Below are positions 22,978 to 32,195 of a stretch of 64,000 nucleotides of DNA, piece by piece. This DNA is from Albugo candida (lineage: Eukaryota; Oomycota; Peronosporomycetes; Albuginales): positions 124,001-188,000 of the forward strand of contig JBDOQK010000018.1 in assembly GCA_040437565.1 (NCBI GenBank), written 5' to 3'. The notes under the pieces are model-generated. The model was not told where the DNA came from. It searched no databases and saw only the letters and a list, made by a program, of their open reading frames with translations. Position numbers and translations under genes: made by a program. Position 1 is the stretch's first letter. Each line of letters opens with the position of its first letter.

Positions 22978-23130
22978 AGTTTTCTCTCGTCTTTTTGCGA
23001 CAGAAAACCGAACTCAAAATTTCAGAGAGAATTCCTGGAAAGGATTGCTATAAATGCGTGAAACGAACAAGTGCTCTCACTTGATTCAACGAATTTGCTA
23101 CCTGTGTAAGATTATTAATACTCAGAAAGT

Positions 23131-24795
23131 TCACCAGATCGCAACGGAATTCTGAAGTCGAACAACTTCCTTGCGTGACAATACATTGCCGCTGATACCG
23201 CTTTGTTGTTGCGAAATTGTTTCTGCAACCAATTCTTCCCGAATGCTTGAAATTGAGTTCATCTCTTGCAAATACTTGTGATCGTGCCAACTCATTGCCG
23301 CATCATTCGCTTCGTCGTCGGATGCAAATTTGAGAGATTTGTGATGGTAACGTTTGCAATTGGCTGTAGCGGTCGTAATAACATCTTCAGCTTTTACACA
23401 GTTTTCGTCGCGCTTCCGTTTATAGCTCGTCGCTCTTGTGAAGATTGATTTTAAGAGTACGGATAAGGATCCTAGAGGACATGGAAACCAGGTGGAGAGA
23501 GACATCCAAACTTGGTTATTTTGTAAGAGTTGCTTCTGTTTGCGCTGCTTTATTCGCTGCAGAAACGGGTAGAGCTCATCCTGCATATTCTCTAATTTCT
23601 TCCGATGAGAATGGACTCGAATCGGTTTGCAAGCTTTGAGGATTTTATATAGCTGATTTAGTTCCGGTAGATGTACATCATTTGTAAGCTGCGCGTGATG
23701 GCACTGATGCTTCAGACTCACGAGAAGCTGAATTCCACATTGATACACACTCTCAATCGTATCCGAGCTGTACTTTTTGAGTCGTATGCTCCATTCTTGA
23801 CTAACGAGCAATGATATCCAGACTAGAATCGCACTCATCTCTTCTTTCACGTCTTCCAACTCTTTTAAAGTGTGATCAAACATCAGGTACACAAATCGAT
23901 CATAAAATCGCTCCAAAAGAGTAGAACTAAACTGTGAATAAATTCCTTGGAGTTTAAGTAACTCATCCAAAATCTTTCTTTCACATTCTGTCATAACGTG
24001 TTTTTTTCCAACTTTTGACGCTGTAAGCTGACACTTCCATAATGGTGTCCCATGCAACGGAATTCCGTACTGATTCCCGTCCACAAGCAATGGAACCAAA
24101 ATATTAGAAATCGCATGGGGCGACAGCTGATTATCCTTCGTGCCAATTCTATCCTTCACCGATGAAATCGACTGGGAGACATCCGACATTTGGTAAATAG
24201 AATTCGTCCAATGAGTCATGACTGCATGTACCGAGTCTTTCAAGATCGCAAATTGTCTTCCCCAATAATTCCTTTCCAGCCATGATAAAAGGTACGATGA
24301 GGCGAATTGCAACACAGGGAGCATTGGAAACTCATTGTGTGTAGACTCATGCCTCAAATCGACAATCCACAATGGAATTCCAATACGTTGAGCCAGCGTG
24401 CTTACAGCCATTGCAATGCTGTTTTTGTTTTGTATGCCGTCTACCAGTCCATTCACACATCGAACAATGACACAAGCATACATCATGCGAAGCTCTAGTT
24501 CTGAGCGCGTGCTTTGACCAATCTCCGAACACGCGCTGTGTGCGATCTGCTCGTGCAGTTCAATCTCGACCAATTTTGCCGTTGATTCGATAGATATCGG
24601 CAAGGAGGAGCGACTTCGCCATAATGCAATGCGTTCTAGACCAACTTGTCTCAAACACACATCGTCAGAATACACATTGTTATATACTTGCAGCCATTCT
24701 GACCAGTTATACCATGCGGCACAAGTCGATGCGTGATTGGATGACATCCAAATGAATATTTGCCAATCATCGAGGTAAGCAATCTCTTGCAACAT
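23131..24795 (-). CDS. LAS1: LAS1-like HEPN endoribonuclease of rRNA processing
   Basis: LAS1 cleaves ITS2 of pre-rRNA, working with the kinase Grc3/NOL9 in 60S subunit maturation in the nucleus. The conserved N-terminal LAS1 domain spans roughly residues 45-180, with VGLERIALWRSRSSLPISIE, ELELRMMYACVIVRCVNGL and the HEPN catalytic motif RHESTH at 148-153, the active-site Arg-His...His pattern. The C-terminal half is divergent with a basic stretch (RKKLENMQ and KRKRDENC). The first ATG (24795) lies inside a 26-bp minisatellite. A second in-frame ATG at residue 17 (MSSNHAST) may be the true start. The total of 554 residues is normal for the family. Confidence 0.93.
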   Translation of the reverse strand: MLQEIAYLDDWQIFIWMSSNHASTCAAWYNWSEWLQVYNNVYSDDVCLRQVGLERIALWRSRSSLPISIESTAKLVEIELHEQIAHSACSEIGQSTRSELELRMMYACVIVRCVNGLVDGIQNKNSIAMAVSTLAQRIGIPLWIVDLRHESTHNEFPMLPVLQFASSYLLSWLERNYWGRQFAILKDSVHAVMTHWTNSIYQMSDVSQSISSVKDRIGTKDNQLSPHAISNILVPLLVDGNQYGIPLHGTPLWKCQLTASKVGKKHVMTECERKILDELLKLQGIYSQFSSTLLERFYDRFVYLMFDHTLKELEDVKEEMSAILVWISLLVSQEWSIRLKKYSSDTIESVYQCGIQLLVSLKHQCHHAQLTNDVHLPELNQLYKILKACKPIRVHSHRKKLENMQDELYPFLQRIKQRKQKQLLQNNQVWMSLSTWFPCPLGSLSVLLKSIFTRATSYKRKRDENCVKAEDVITTATANCKRYHHKSLKFASDDEANDAAMSWHDHKYLQEMNSISSIREELVAETISQQQSGISGNVLSRKEVVRLQNSVAIW

Positions 24796-24892
24796 TCACC
24801 AAACGAAGCAATCAGCAACATTCACCAAACAAGATCTCATGCAACATTCAGCAAACGAGATCTCGTGCAACATTCACCGAGTGAAATCTTGG
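24789..24892. repeat. 26-bp minisatellite, four units
   Basis: Four head-to-tail units of 26 bp start at 24789, 24815, 24841 and 24867. They share GCAACATTCA and differ at several places, most in the last unit. The repeat overlaps the first start codon of LAS1, and every unit places an ATG on the minus strand. Because 26 is not a multiple of three, changes in copy number would shift which upstream ATG is in frame. Confidence 0.95.
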
Positions 24893-24968
24893 TATACTTT
24901 ATATTCGATGCAGTATGAATCAATCCTTCCTAAGACTAATCACCAAGCGAGTCTACAGCCTCCTATGT

Positions 24969-26807
24969 TTATTTTTTTTTCAAGCTGATCGGCCGGATAC
25001 GACTGGGTAGTCGCTCTCTAACTGGCTTTGCTCGATACCATACAAATCCCACAATCAGCACGACATATGCCGCTAAAAACAAAATGACAATCTCGTGAAT
25101 ACCCAATGACAAATTCGCAGAACTATTTGGCCCCATAAAGTTTTTCTCTTCCAAAATGGTCTTGGCTTCAATCGAGAAAGCGATCGCTAGTTCCTCGATA
25201 GCGACATGTAAGGTCTCCTCAATTGGTACAATTCGAGTCGGAGCTCGTCCATCAGCAGACGCCGTTCCAATTTGATAGCAGCAATCCGGCATCAGGTGTA
25301 TGATTTGATGAACTCGATATAAACTTGGGTCAGCCTCCCAAGAGTACTCTTGGATGTGCGTGATAAGTCGGGTTTGCGAGGATGATCCATCCAGCTTGAT
25401 CGTATTACGATGGAAAAATATGTAATTGCCTTGTACATCGTGTTGAATCATCGCCAGTCCGCAGTATAGTTTCATATCTTCCATTAAAAGTCCTCCAACT
25501 GCTGGAGGATATGGAATGGTATATGAAGGCTGGCTTGTATTAAGCCATGCTAGCCGGAAAAGATCTTTATCCCCCCACAGGAGCGATAAATCTTCTAGTA
25601 CACGTGGCTCGTGTGTAGAATAAAACATCAGTTTCTCAAGGGCGGCCCTGCTTTTCTTCCGATTGATCAAAAGCTGACCACTTTCCTGTTCAAAACCTTC
25701 CCGATACTGGACACCAGTGATTTCCCATAACAGACTCGTTCGAGTAAGCTCAAATAATGAATTGGATGGCTGCCAGTAATCTGGCCAGAAAAGCGCTCCA
25801 GTTCGCACAAATTCTGGTTCTTGGAATAGATAGGTTGGATCCTTTGTAGGGATATTGTCACCATCCAGGAGCAGAACGTTGTCAAAATTACTATAATACA
25901 ATGCATACGGCTTGACATGAAATCCTTTGGCTCGTCGATCGAATATTGGACGCATTCGGACATTATATATCGTCAGCAGCTGATGGATAATTGGATTATC
26001 TATGGACATCTCGTCTGGACGGTACCACATCTCGATTGGTAATTCACAACCATGTAATCTCAACATCCGAACAGAAGCATACAAAGAGGGGAGAATTTTG
26101 TCATAAACGATCATGACAATTCCGTTTCGATCTTTGATTTCAGCATTCGAAGATAAAGCAAAAGATGGTGCAATTGGTCGATGTCGATATCGAACGGATT
26201 CGACTGCAAAATCTGAAGTCGTACGAGCTTGTTCGCAAGTATATGAACCTTTCGGAATTGAATCGCAAGTACTGACCATGAGCTTAAATTCTTGTCCAGA
26301 CGAACGATTGCGTACTGCACAATATCCTGCCATTCCTGGTCCGATGGCTGTCGAGCAGTTCAAAAAATTGGATTGTTTTTCTGGTGCATCTCTATTCTTC
26401 AGAACCGAGTACAATATAGGTGTTCGTGGTATGACAGCATACCCTTCGGGGTTGGCACTTTTTTCTGTAGGCTTATCATGACAGGTATACAGACGCTGCC
26501 AGCCGAGACAATCAAACGTCTCATCTGCCCAAATTTCTTGCACAATGTCGGCTTTGATATCACGTTCCTGTGACGGAGCCGAGTCAAGCGGTTCGGCTCT
26601 CCATTGTGAAGATAATGTATCAACGTGATTTATTATAATTTTTCCTGATTGCGCTTTTGATTCGATTAAGTGCGTATAATATTTTTTCGAAAGCCAAAGG
26701 CACAGTATGATGAGACCAACAGGCCATTTGCGGTGTTTTACAAAATTGTACACACGCAAGCATCGCTGCAGACACTGCGCACTGATCCGCTGGAAAAACA
26801 TCTTCAT
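24969..26807 (-). CDS. Golgi-type mannosyltransferase, MNN family
   Basis: Putative glycosyltransferase of the fungal MNN1/MNN2 type (mannosyltransferase-putative family). I start it at ATG 26807 (612 residues), because the longer open frame to 26894 begins only with TTG. An N-terminal anchor WPVGLIILCLWLSK gives type II topology. The catalytic part has YSNFDNVLLLDGDNIPTKDP, with the DxD metal and sugar-nucleotide site, followed by FWPDYWQP and ESGQLLINRKKS. A second hydrophobic segment, HEIVILFLAAYVVLIVGFVW, near the C-terminus is unusual for a simple type II enzyme. It probably acts on secreted glycoproteins in the Golgi. Donor sugar is inferred from the family only. Confidence 0.75.
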   Translation of the reverse strand: MKMFFQRISAQCLQRCLRVYNFVKHRKWPVGLIILCLWLSKKYYTHLIESKAQSGKIIINHVDTLSSQWRAEPLDSAPSQERDIKADIVQEIWADETFDCLGWQRLYTCHDKPTEKSANPEGYAVIPRTPILYSVLKNRDAPEKQSNFLNCSTAIGPGMAGYCAVRNRSSGQEFKLMVSTCDSIPKGSYTCEQARTTSDFAVESVRYRHRPIAPSFALSSNAEIKDRNGIVMIVYDKILPSLYASVRMLRLHGCELPIEMWYRPDEMSIDNPIIHQLLTIYNVRMRPIFDRRAKGFHVKPYALYYSNFDNVLLLDGDNIPTKDPTYLFQEPEFVRTGALFWPDYWQPSNSLFELTRTSLLWEITGVQYREGFEQESGQLLINRKKSRAALEKLMFYSTHEPRVLEDLSLLWGDKDLFRLAWLNTSQPSYTIPYPPAVGGLLMEDMKLYCGLAMIQHDVQGNYIFFHRNTIKLDGSSSQTRLITHIQEYSWEADPSLYRVHQIIHLMPDCCYQIGTASADGRAPTRIVPIEETLHVAIEELAIAFSIEAKTILEEKNFMGPNSSANLSLGIHEIVILFLAAYVVLIVGFVWYRAKPVRERLPSRIRPISLKKK

Positions 26808-26936
26808 TGGAAATTGATGACCTTGGGTCAACTGACTCTGCTTCACTATGCTTTCCTTGATGGTTGTCTGAATGATATGCCGCTTTTGTTCCAATTCAGT
26901 TATACGGCTTACAAAAATAAGATTTCGTGCTCGCAG

Positions 26937-27343
26937 TCAAACACGAACAACTGCAGCATCGATTGACGCGGCCGTTAAAATCAATAACTGATACAAAGCT
27001 TCAGTGTCCGCGATCTGTCGCTCTAAATGCTGGATGAACTTTGTAGTTGTTGGAAAACGACAAAATGAGTACGAGAAGCAACTGAAACAAGTGAAATAGA
27101 ATTATTCAGAATGCGCGTGGTGGAGCAAGCCTTGGAAAAAGGTGCATGGGCACTATTTATATCAAAAAAGTAAAACGGATGGAGGTTTTCACCAGCAGAA
27201 CGAGAATGTGCGGATGGCAAGTATTCATTCCAAAAGTCTTTGCAACGGAAGCAATGGCGCACCACTTGCCTTTGGTCAAATTACGACTCTTTATGTGTAC
27301 AGTCTGCAAAGTCCGTATACAAATTCTCATATTTTTCTTGCAT
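26937..27343 (-). CDS. Small spliced gene, function unknown
   Basis: Two coding-like blocks on the minus strand: 27285-27343 (starting MQEKYENLYTDFADCTHK) and 26937-27081 (ending KFIQHLERQIADTEALY then LLILTAASIDAAVVRV and a stop). Joined directly they stay in frame and give 67 residues with a 203-nt intron. That is long for this genome, so a middle exon may be hidden in 27082-27284. The product looks helical. It starts 32 bp after the FYVE-C2 stop on the same strand. I recognise no family. Confidence 0.4.
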
Positions 27344-27374
27344 CGTTACTCTGCGAAATGAACGTCTTGATTGT

Positions 27375-29304
27375 TCATCTTTTTTCTTGTAGTTCTTGCA
27401 CTGTAATTCCTTTCGAAATTGCTGAAGCGGCTGCTCCAAACATTTCTTCTTTCTTGGACACGCTTAAATGAGATCGAGTAGGAGTCTGGCTGGATGGAGT
27501 CCGACGGACCCGGTTCACACGTTTCTCGCTATTTCGTTTCTTTGGAACCAATAAGGCGTTTTGACTTGGAGAACTTAGTATGTCACTTTGCTGTTGTTCA
27601 ACAACCGTGGCAAGTTGATGTTGATGAATCAGGGATCGAAGTGCTTGTCGCAAAGCCCATGTAAAATGCATCAATGTGACATATGGAACTGTCCATCGTG
27701 TGAATAGATACAAAATTAATACCAATAACAGATATTTGTTGGGTATCATCACATGTAACAAGCAACTTGCAATTAAACATAACAGTACTCTAGCCGTATA
27801 ACCGGAATCCTCCCATGAAAACATCATTTCAATACTGGAAATGATATGCGATATCCATGCCATATTGTTCTGCACAGACTGTAAAGAGTGCCGCGTCTCT
27901 TGATCGATGCTGACATGTGTCATTTTATTCATCAAATGCGTGAATCCAACCGGTAGACTATATTGCCGGAAATGGCCATTCGCGCCCGATAATTCTCCAC
28001 TAGTGGTCTCATCTTTTCCTTCGGCAAACGACTGCAAGTTGGACGCAAAATAATTTCTCAAAATCAATGCGATAAGTGCGATATGAATAACCACCGGAAC
28101 CCATTCTAATGATAAACACAGCCACACACAGAATCCGAAACACAGGCATGATCGGGTAGGATATTCCCAATTCAAGGTGGGAGAAACACGCCAAGCCACC
28201 TCCAAGTACGGCCAAAGGATATCCAATAGCACCCAAAAGTTACTATACAATCGCGCGGCCTGGAATTCGGGCCATTCATACACATATTGCTGTTCCGATG
28301 CAAAGTATGAGCAAAACTCAGCGGTACGAGAGAACTTGTAATGCAGTAAAACATGAATTCGACCAGCACGAGCATCGTTATTTAATCCAGCACGATGTAA
28401 TTTTTCGGGTAGTAGTAGATCGAGCCATTTGTTATGGCGCCTTTGATCCATCAACTCGCGTAATGCTATAGTTGCTTCGCCAAGTTTCGTTGGCTGACTC
28501 AGTTGCCCGTAATTATACACTTCAAACACCAATTCTGCTCCTGGAGCACATACATTGAACACAAAAGTCTCATGCCATCGCGGATTGAGCGTTCGAGATT
28601 TCTTTTTTGTGCATCGAACGCTCCGTAAATCACTTCCCCATTCCTGTCCATGAGACCATTTCCCAGTGAGAATGACACGCACAAAAGGATCACTCGTAAT
28701 TGAATCCGTCGACGGTAAGCCTATTGCTTCCACTACTTTTGCGTAAATCTGCCCAATATGCACCCGACCATCAATCACGGGATCTGGAGTAGTTGAAATC
28801 TGCAGATGCATTCTGTTGTCATATTTGCGATCGCAGCTTTATATAATCTGCCTACCTCCGTGGACGCTTGCCCTGACCACTCCAACGAGGCGAAATGCTC
28901 GTCAACAGCGGCGTAGCACGCATTGCAAACTCGCATCGGCTACTTATGAATGCAGGAATTGAGGTCAAAGTAAGTATTATGATGAATCGGCGTACAAGAG
29001 GATCTGTGGATGTGATGCGGCGCTCATGAGGTGAGCAATTATTGCAAATGACGTTCCCGCATCGGCGACAATGATGCTGCACAAACATGATATAAGTCCT
29101 TTGCGTCATTCAATGTAGTCGCCTTTGCTTACGCACTTTGCGTGTCAATAACGTGAAAGGGGTATTACAATGCATGCAATTTGACTTCTCGTCGTCTTGT
29201 ACCCAATTCAGCATACGATCATTATCACTCGAGGAGCTTGTGGTGCTAGTCTTTGACCGCGTGCGCAGCCCCGCTGATGGCAAAGAATCGAATAGAGAAG
29301 CCAT
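27375..29304 (-). CDS. FYVE zinc finger, C2 domain and membrane segment protein
   Basis: Four exons: 29137-29304, 28996-29076, 28856-28939 and 27375-28799, with introns of 60, 56 and 56 nt. They give about 585 residues from MASLFDSL (an upstream in-frame ATG at 29361 is possible). The FYVE finger is spread over three exons and reads CMHCNTPFTLLTRK, HHCRRCGNVICNNCSPH, then RVCNACY, containing the phosphatidylinositol 3-phosphate signature RHHCRxCG with Lys in place of the leading Arg. A C2 domain follows (DPFVRVILTGKW, then TLNPRWHETFVFNV). Hydrophobic pairs then lie around CLCFGFCVWLCLSLEWVPVV and YLLLVLILYLFTRW, as in the C-terminal region of plant MCTP proteins. It is likely an endosome or contact-site membrane protein. 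Partner and cargo are unknown. Confidence 0.85.
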
Positions 29305-29364
29305 TTTTATTGTATGCAAAGAGCGAGGCGTTAGTTGGTCCTTAAATCGTGTACTACACATGAT

Positions 29365-30463
29365 TCAAGAATGGATGTCAGAGTGTTTGGTGAATACTTT
29401 GCCTGGAACGAAATTGAGCCTCGGTTTTGGTTTGTCTCTTTGAATGCACTGCTTGAATTCCAAATGCGCAGATTCCAAGGCTTGACGAAACAATTCGATC
29501 TGCTGGGCTACTCCCTCATCTTCTTCGTCCTCGAATTTTGATTCCTCAAAGATCACATTGGGATCCTGCCGTGCTAGTTCCATTTTTTTGACATCTTTCA
29601 GTGAGTGATTGACAGCGTCGCTCGTGTCCGACGTGGATGCATTTATCGAATCGGTCGACTGAACGTAGCTTGTTTTCGCTCGATTTTTCCTTTTCTTTTT
29701 TTTCTTCTTCCCTACGATGCTCATTGCTGTTGACGACACGGATGCTAAGCTTTGATCAGTTTGGTGAACGTCAGTCTTCCCGTTGATAAAGTCGACTAAC
29801 TCTTCGATACTTGGCTGATCAACTTGTTCGAGTTGGCTATCTACACCAGCAATATCTAATCCAAAAAGCTGGTCGGTCTCAGTCGTGAGGTTATCCAATT
29901 CAAATTCTTGTCGAATTTTATCAGATGCTCCTGTAGTCGACATAATCTGAGTTATAGCACGGCAGGTATCGTCAATCAAGGGCTGAATTTCGAGTTGCGA
30001 TGCAATCTGTTAAGCCAGATACATATTTACTGCCAGATCGACGTAGAAAACAGAAAACAGAACGCACCTACTTTTGCTAAATCACAAAGCGTCTTTGAGT
30101 CTAATCCATAGAATTCTTGTTTCCACAAGAGTAATGCATCATCATGACCTTCTATTTGAGCTTGATACAAGCAGCTATACACAAGGACACGGTCATTCGG
30201 TTTGGTACAAATGTATCGACATAACGTCTAAGGTACCTGCAATAATATAGAGCCAACTCAGCGCTATGACTCGGTACATCAAGCATGGGTACTCGATGTT
30301 CATGCAGAGCATTCTCGACAATTTCTTTTTCAAATGCTAGCAAAATGCTTTTAGCAGGGTAATTCAGTTTTAGACCAGCACTATACTTTGCATAAGCATC
30401 CACAAAGTGGGTGACATCATGGCTTCCTCGTGAGCGACTTGAACTTCTCTTCCTTCCATGCAT
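29365..30463 (-). CDS. SKP1-like protein with long C-terminal extension
   Basis: SKP1 is the adaptor linking F-box proteins to cullin-1. Exons 30237-30463, 30072-30174 and 29365-30006 (introns 62 and 65 nt) give 323 residues. The SKP1 C-terminal signature is clear: LLLWKQEFYGLDSKTLCDLA followed by IASQLEIQPLIDDTCRAI and KIRQEFEL. The POZ part ends in HRVPMLDVP. Beyond residue about 170 it carries an extension with SIEELVDFINGK, a lysine run (KKKKKKRKNRAK) and an acidic helical end. These resemble the tails of plant ASK20/ASK21. The lysine run may be a nuclear signal. The N-terminus is less certain: an alternative overlapping frame from ATG 30582 is also open. Adjacent genes on the same strand are FYVE-C2 and eIF4E. 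Confidence 0.75.
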
Positions 30464-30820
30464 TCTAATATGAATTGGAAGGCACCGCTTTTGGCATGTC
30501 CTTCACTGCCAAATGGGAGCATTTCGTTTTCGTGCCCATCATAGCGCTCCATGAAACTCTTAGAAGCTCCGATTTTGCTCATTTCCAATAATTAGAGTAT
30601 GTACAAGTACGGATGTACGCTACTTTCAGAAATCTTAGGTTCTTGCGTTCGTGTAAAAATTGAGCCTATTTCGTTGTTCTCGCTGTATAATCAAATTCGG
30701 CATTTCGACAGGAATATATCTAGAATAGGGTAGCAATTTTGGCCAATCCTCTGGATAATCATATTTATGGCGATGCTTATTCTATGCTTTGACGTATCAG
30801 AATGGCAAATCAATCTCAAA

Positions 30821-31587
30821 CTAGTGGTTTTTGTATTGGCACTCATGAGTTGTCCAATGGTCTCCATCAATGGACCCATTGACCAGCTTCAAGAATTTAT
30901 TCAAAACTTGATTGGCCTTCGTTCGGTCTTGAGTACGAAGCCAGATTTCAAATCGATAAAAGTTGACCATATCCTTTTTATCCTTTTTATTCTAAAATTC
31001 GGTAGGGTTAGCTCATTGCCGTAGTAACATCATATACTGAACGTACCTTGTGTATAACACGTACGCCAGTAATCTCATCGCCTTCGTCTAATTGCTCACC
31101 AATAGCGCCGAGTACCGTGATTTCCCACAACTTATCAAGGATTGGTCCAGTCAGCTCTAGCAAAAGTGGATTGGTCTATATGTCAGCAAGAACAAAGGCT
31201 AGATAGAAGACATCTCAAACCTTTTCGAATAGACCACTCTCCTCCTGATCTATTCTGCGGGTCTTCCCATTCTGGCACAATCCCTTCCCTGAACACGGCG
31301 AACGATTCCACATAACGATCTCCTATACGTTTTCTAGTATATCCGTCGAACAAGACCTGACTAGAGGTAAACAAAGTCAGGCGAGTTCATCGTGCAACGA
31401 TTGGTCCAGAACTTGACCTCGGTTTCAGGATATTGTTCCAATATCCCCAAAATTTACCGACGGTTTTGAAAGTGCACATTTTGAATAAAGTGTCTGCATA
31501 CGATAAATTCTTTTGTTGCTCACGCAATTCCCATATAGACCAAGCTGTCTCTAAAGGGTATAATTCATCATCTTGATCGGTTCCCAT
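30821..31587 (-). CDS. eIF4E-family cap-binding protein
   Basis: Binds the m7G cap of mRNA and controls initiation. Four exons, 31418-31587, 31221-31360, 31047-31156 and 30821-30991, with introns of 57, 64 and 55 nt, code for 196 residues. Characteristic tryptophan motifs appear in order: YPLETAWSIWE, TVGKFWGYWNNI (the binding-partner surface), VPEWEDPQN (cap stacking Trp-Glu) and GGEW. The C-terminal RFEIWLRT follows. Spacing in the second half (GEQLDEGDEITGV) is closer to the 4EHP/nCBP group than to canonical eIF4E, but I would not fix the class without a tree. Confidence 0.9.
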
Positions 31588-32195
31588 CGTTTCTGTGCGA
31601 CTTCTAATCAGAGTATTCAGGTGCTCTGGCTAGGGTTATCCGAATGTGCGCATACACTGTTAACGCGCTGAGAACTGATGTATACTCTGTTGCTAGCTTC
31701 GGAATTGATTCTACTCTCTGGGATCGAGCAGCTGCATGCAGTCTTGTTGAAATAAGAACCACTATTTAACGTGGATGAGAACAATATAGAAGGTACCGAA
31801 TAGAACTTTACTCTAACAACATCTGCAGATATATCGTTATATCAATAGACTTGGAGCAACTCGATGAAAAAGGAATTGGACTTGATGTATTGTCGACTCA
31901 AAAATCACAATCTTCGACTCAATATATCTTAAGAAAGGTATACATGCTCAATAGCGTATACCATTTTTGGGTGCCCGTCACTATCGAATATGTGCTGCAT
32001 ATTCGCATTCGCTGCGAACGCAAAGTCGGACGCCCTAATGAGAATGATGCTGGCATATGCTGAGAGTAGGGTTTTCCATGACTGGAGCAGTTCTATTCTT
32101 TCTTTACCAATCAATTTAATTATATCTATCACAAAGTATCTTTAATTTTCATCGATATTAAAGTCGCGACATTTTGCATTCTAATCCTACATGCG
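31588..32195. other. Divergent intergenic region, possible small minus-strand gene
   Basis: This 608-bp stretch lies between the starts of eIF4E and the WRKY19-like gene and must contain both promoters. A minus-strand block near 31960-32065 (starting MPASFSLGRPTLRSQRMR) and another near 31830-31890 look weakly coding, but I cannot support a gene. Confidence 0.3.

Noticed and set aside
30370-30582. Separate upstream open frame as the start of the SKP1-like gene
   Set aside because: Its frame cannot be joined to the SKP1 core without an intron shorter than 25 nt, and ATG 30463 starts the core frame directly. I keep it only as an alternative.
17006-31587. A co-regulated ubiquitin or ribosome-quality gene cluster
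   Set aside because: Genes are on both strands with separate promoters, and unrelated genes are mixed in. The grouping is likely chance in a dense genome.
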